Origin: an uncultured Collinsella sp.
GTDB lineage: Bacteria > Actinomycetota > Coriobacteriia > Coriobacteriales > Coriobacteriaceae
Assembly (NCBI GenBank): GCA_958446785.1
Contig: CAUCXP010000078.1
Coordinates: forward strand, 1 to 7,107
DNA: 7,107 bases
Reading direction: 5' to 3'
A program made the position numbers and the translations under genes. Below, one piece after another: positions 6,349-7,107 of the stretch; the first letter of the stretch is position 1, and each line of letters begins with the position of its first letter. The notes under the pieces were generated by a model. It saw only the letters and a program-made list of their open reading frames with translations. It ran no database searches and had not been told where the DNA came from.

Positions 6349-6363
6349 TACCTAAAGTAAACC
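6341..6363 (+). promoter_or_regulatory. 23-bp dyad, candidate operator upstream of the EIIB gene
   Basis: The element has the form GGT-nn-ACTT-(5 nt)-AAGT-nn-ACC with exact symmetry about 6352: GGT 6341-6343 with ACC 6361-6363, and ACTT 6346-6349 with AAGT 6355-6358. Seven of eleven base pairs match the dyad. It overlaps the putative -10 and ends 3 nt before the ribosome binding site, a position where a bound repressor would block transcription. The regulator is not in the window. Confidence 0.45.
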
Positions 6364-6382
6364 ATGAAGGGAGATATTACCT

Positions 6383-6670
6383 ATGAAGAAGATCGTTTTG
6401 GCTTGCGGTGCTGGCGCTGCTACTTCCACGCTCGTTGCCCAGAAGGTCGCCACCATGCTCGACGCCAACGGTTACGCCGACAAGTACGAGATCGTGCAGT
6501 GCGCCATCTCCGAGGCCAAGGACGTTTGCGACGAGGGCGCCGACCTGCTGATCGCCACCACCGTTGCCCCCGAGGGCCTCACCTGCCCGTACGTGAGCGG
6601 CGTGCCCTTCATGACCGGCATGAACCGCGTCGCTGCCGAGAAGGCCGTCCTCGACGTCATGGCTCAGTAG
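6383..6670 (+). CDS. PTS EIIB component, galactitol (GatB) type
   Basis: A 95-residue cytoplasmic phosphocarrier of the phosphoenolpyruvate sugar phosphotransferase system; it accepts phosphate from a IIA domain and passes it to the sugar bound by the IIC permease. The P-loop motif V-L-A-C-G-A-G-A-A-T-S-T puts the phosphorylated cysteine at C8, and the length and the end segment G-V-P-F-M-T-G-M agree with E. coli GatB (94 residues; G-M-P-F-V-S-G-V). Substrate cannot be assigned; galactitol-type IIB proteins also serve other polyols and sugars. The ATG at 6383 has AAGGGAG (6367-6373) 9 nt upstream. No IIA or IIC gene is in the window and upstream is a divergent gene, so its partners must lie downstream or elsewhere. 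The VOC gene starts 12 nt after its stop. Confidence 0.9.
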   Translation: MKKIVLACGAGAATSTLVAQKVATMLDANGYADKYEIVQCAISEAKDVCDEGADLLIATTVAPEGLTCPYVSGVPFMTGMNRVAAEKAVLDVMAQ

Positions 6671-6681
6671 GCGCTGCCTGT

Positions 6682-7056
6682 ATGAGCGAGCAGAACGCCA
6701 ATCCGGTCGAGCTCTTTGGCATGCGCGTTGCCCATGTGGGCATTAACGCCACCGACCCGGCAGACGCCCTGGAGATCGCGGAGCTGTTCTCGACGATGAT
6801 GGGCCTGCCCGTCATCGAGACCCCCGTTTCGTACTTTAACGATTCGCTGGTCGAGATCATGAAGCAGAACGGTCGTGGCGCCAAGGGCCACATTGGCTTT
6901 GCCGTCAACGACATCGATGCGGCCGAGAAGTGGTTTGCCGAGCGCGGGCTCGAGGTCAACGAGGAGTCGCGCGTGCTGCTGCCCGATGGCGGCACCAAAC
7001 TCGTGTACTTTAAGCGCGAGTTCGCCGGCTTCGCCGTGCACCTGTGCCGCGAGTAG
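6682..7056 (+). CDS. Small VOC-family protein like the C-terminal module of some KDPG aldolases
   Basis: A 124-residue protein of the vicinal-oxygen-chelate (glyoxalase/bleomycin-resistance) superfamily. R-V-A-H-V-G-I-N-A (15-23) begins the first beta-alpha-beta module, and G-H-I-G-F-A-V-N-D-I-D-A-A-E-K-W (69-84) the second. Candidate metal ligands are H18, E59 (V-E-I-M), H70 and H120 (F-A-V-H-L). From memory, the A-H-V-G-I-N-A, V-E-x-M-K, G-H-I and G-F-A-x-H-L pattern is that of the C-terminal extension found on some Firmicutes 2-keto-3-deoxy-6-phosphogluconate aldolases; here it is free-standing. The activity is unknown. The ATG at 6682 has no clear Shine-Dalgarno, so translation may depend on coupling to the EIIB gene ending 11 nt before. 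An in-frame ATG at 6721 (M14) is an alternative start that keeps the whole domain. Confidence 0.8.
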   Translation: MSEQNANPVELFGMRVAHVGINATDPADALEIAELFSTMMGLPVIETPVSYFNDSLVEIMKQNGRGAKGHIGFAVNDIDAAEKWFAERGLEVNEESRVLLPDGGTKLVYFKREFAGFAVHLCRE

Positions 7057-7085
7057 CGCACAAGCTGCTATAGCTAGCAAAAAGG

Positions 7086-7107
7086 GATAGGGCCGTATGG
7101 CCTTATC
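7086..7107. terminator. Hairpin at the window end, possible bidirectional terminator
   Basis: GATAGGGCC (7086-7094) and GGCCTTATC (7099-7107) form a 9-bp stem with one G-U pair and loop GTAT. It starts 29 nt after the VOC gene. On the - strand it is followed by CCCTTTTTGC, so it would terminate a convergent gene; on the + strand the bases after the stem lie outside the window. Confidence 0.6.

Overview
The window reads as chromosomal DNA of a GC-rich Actinomycetota, most likely a gut Coriobacteriia of the Collinsella type. This is an inference from base composition, strong third-position G/C, the character of the proteins and the gene order mazG - eno - divIC/ftsB-like - ppx, which recalls the actinobacterial mazG-eno-divIC-DUF501-ppx neighbourhood known from Mycobacterium. 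No species can be assigned from the sequence alone.

Left part (1-1800, + strand): the 3' end of larC (nickel-pincer cofactor chelatase), then yfcE (metallophosphodiesterase) and mazG (NTP pyrophosphohydrolase), 2 nt apart. A clear Rho-independent terminator closes this run. Centre (1800-5197, + strand): eno (enolase) behind a structured leader and followed by its own terminator; then, from a new promoter-like region, a divisome protein of the FtsB/DivIC family with a long disordered N-terminus, and a Ppx/GppA phosphatase 20 nt behind it.

The stretch 5198-5595 has no protein gene. It holds one intact tRNA-Leu(UAA) on the - strand and a terminator, plus a second copy (about 82% identical, 197 bp away) of an 85-bp module made of tRNA T-arm remnants around that terminator. 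Between the two copies lies a 112-bp GC-rich segment with three hairpins having TGC/TGCT loops. Several ORFs here are artefacts of tRNA sequence.

Right part: a - strand gene for an unrecognised membrane-anchored helical-repeat protein directly precedes the tRNA. Divergent to it, on the + strand, are a lone GatB-type PTS EIIB and a small VOC protein resembling the C-terminal extension of some Firmicutes KDPG aldolases. Their promoter region carries a 23-bp dyad that could be an operator. A hairpin lies exactly at the window end.

Most of the window is housekeeping. The points most worth a second look are the tRNA-derived module with its GC hairpin segment, the eno leader (direct repeats, palindrome, possible 14-codon upstream ORF), and the EIIB-VOC pair with its palindromic operator candidate.
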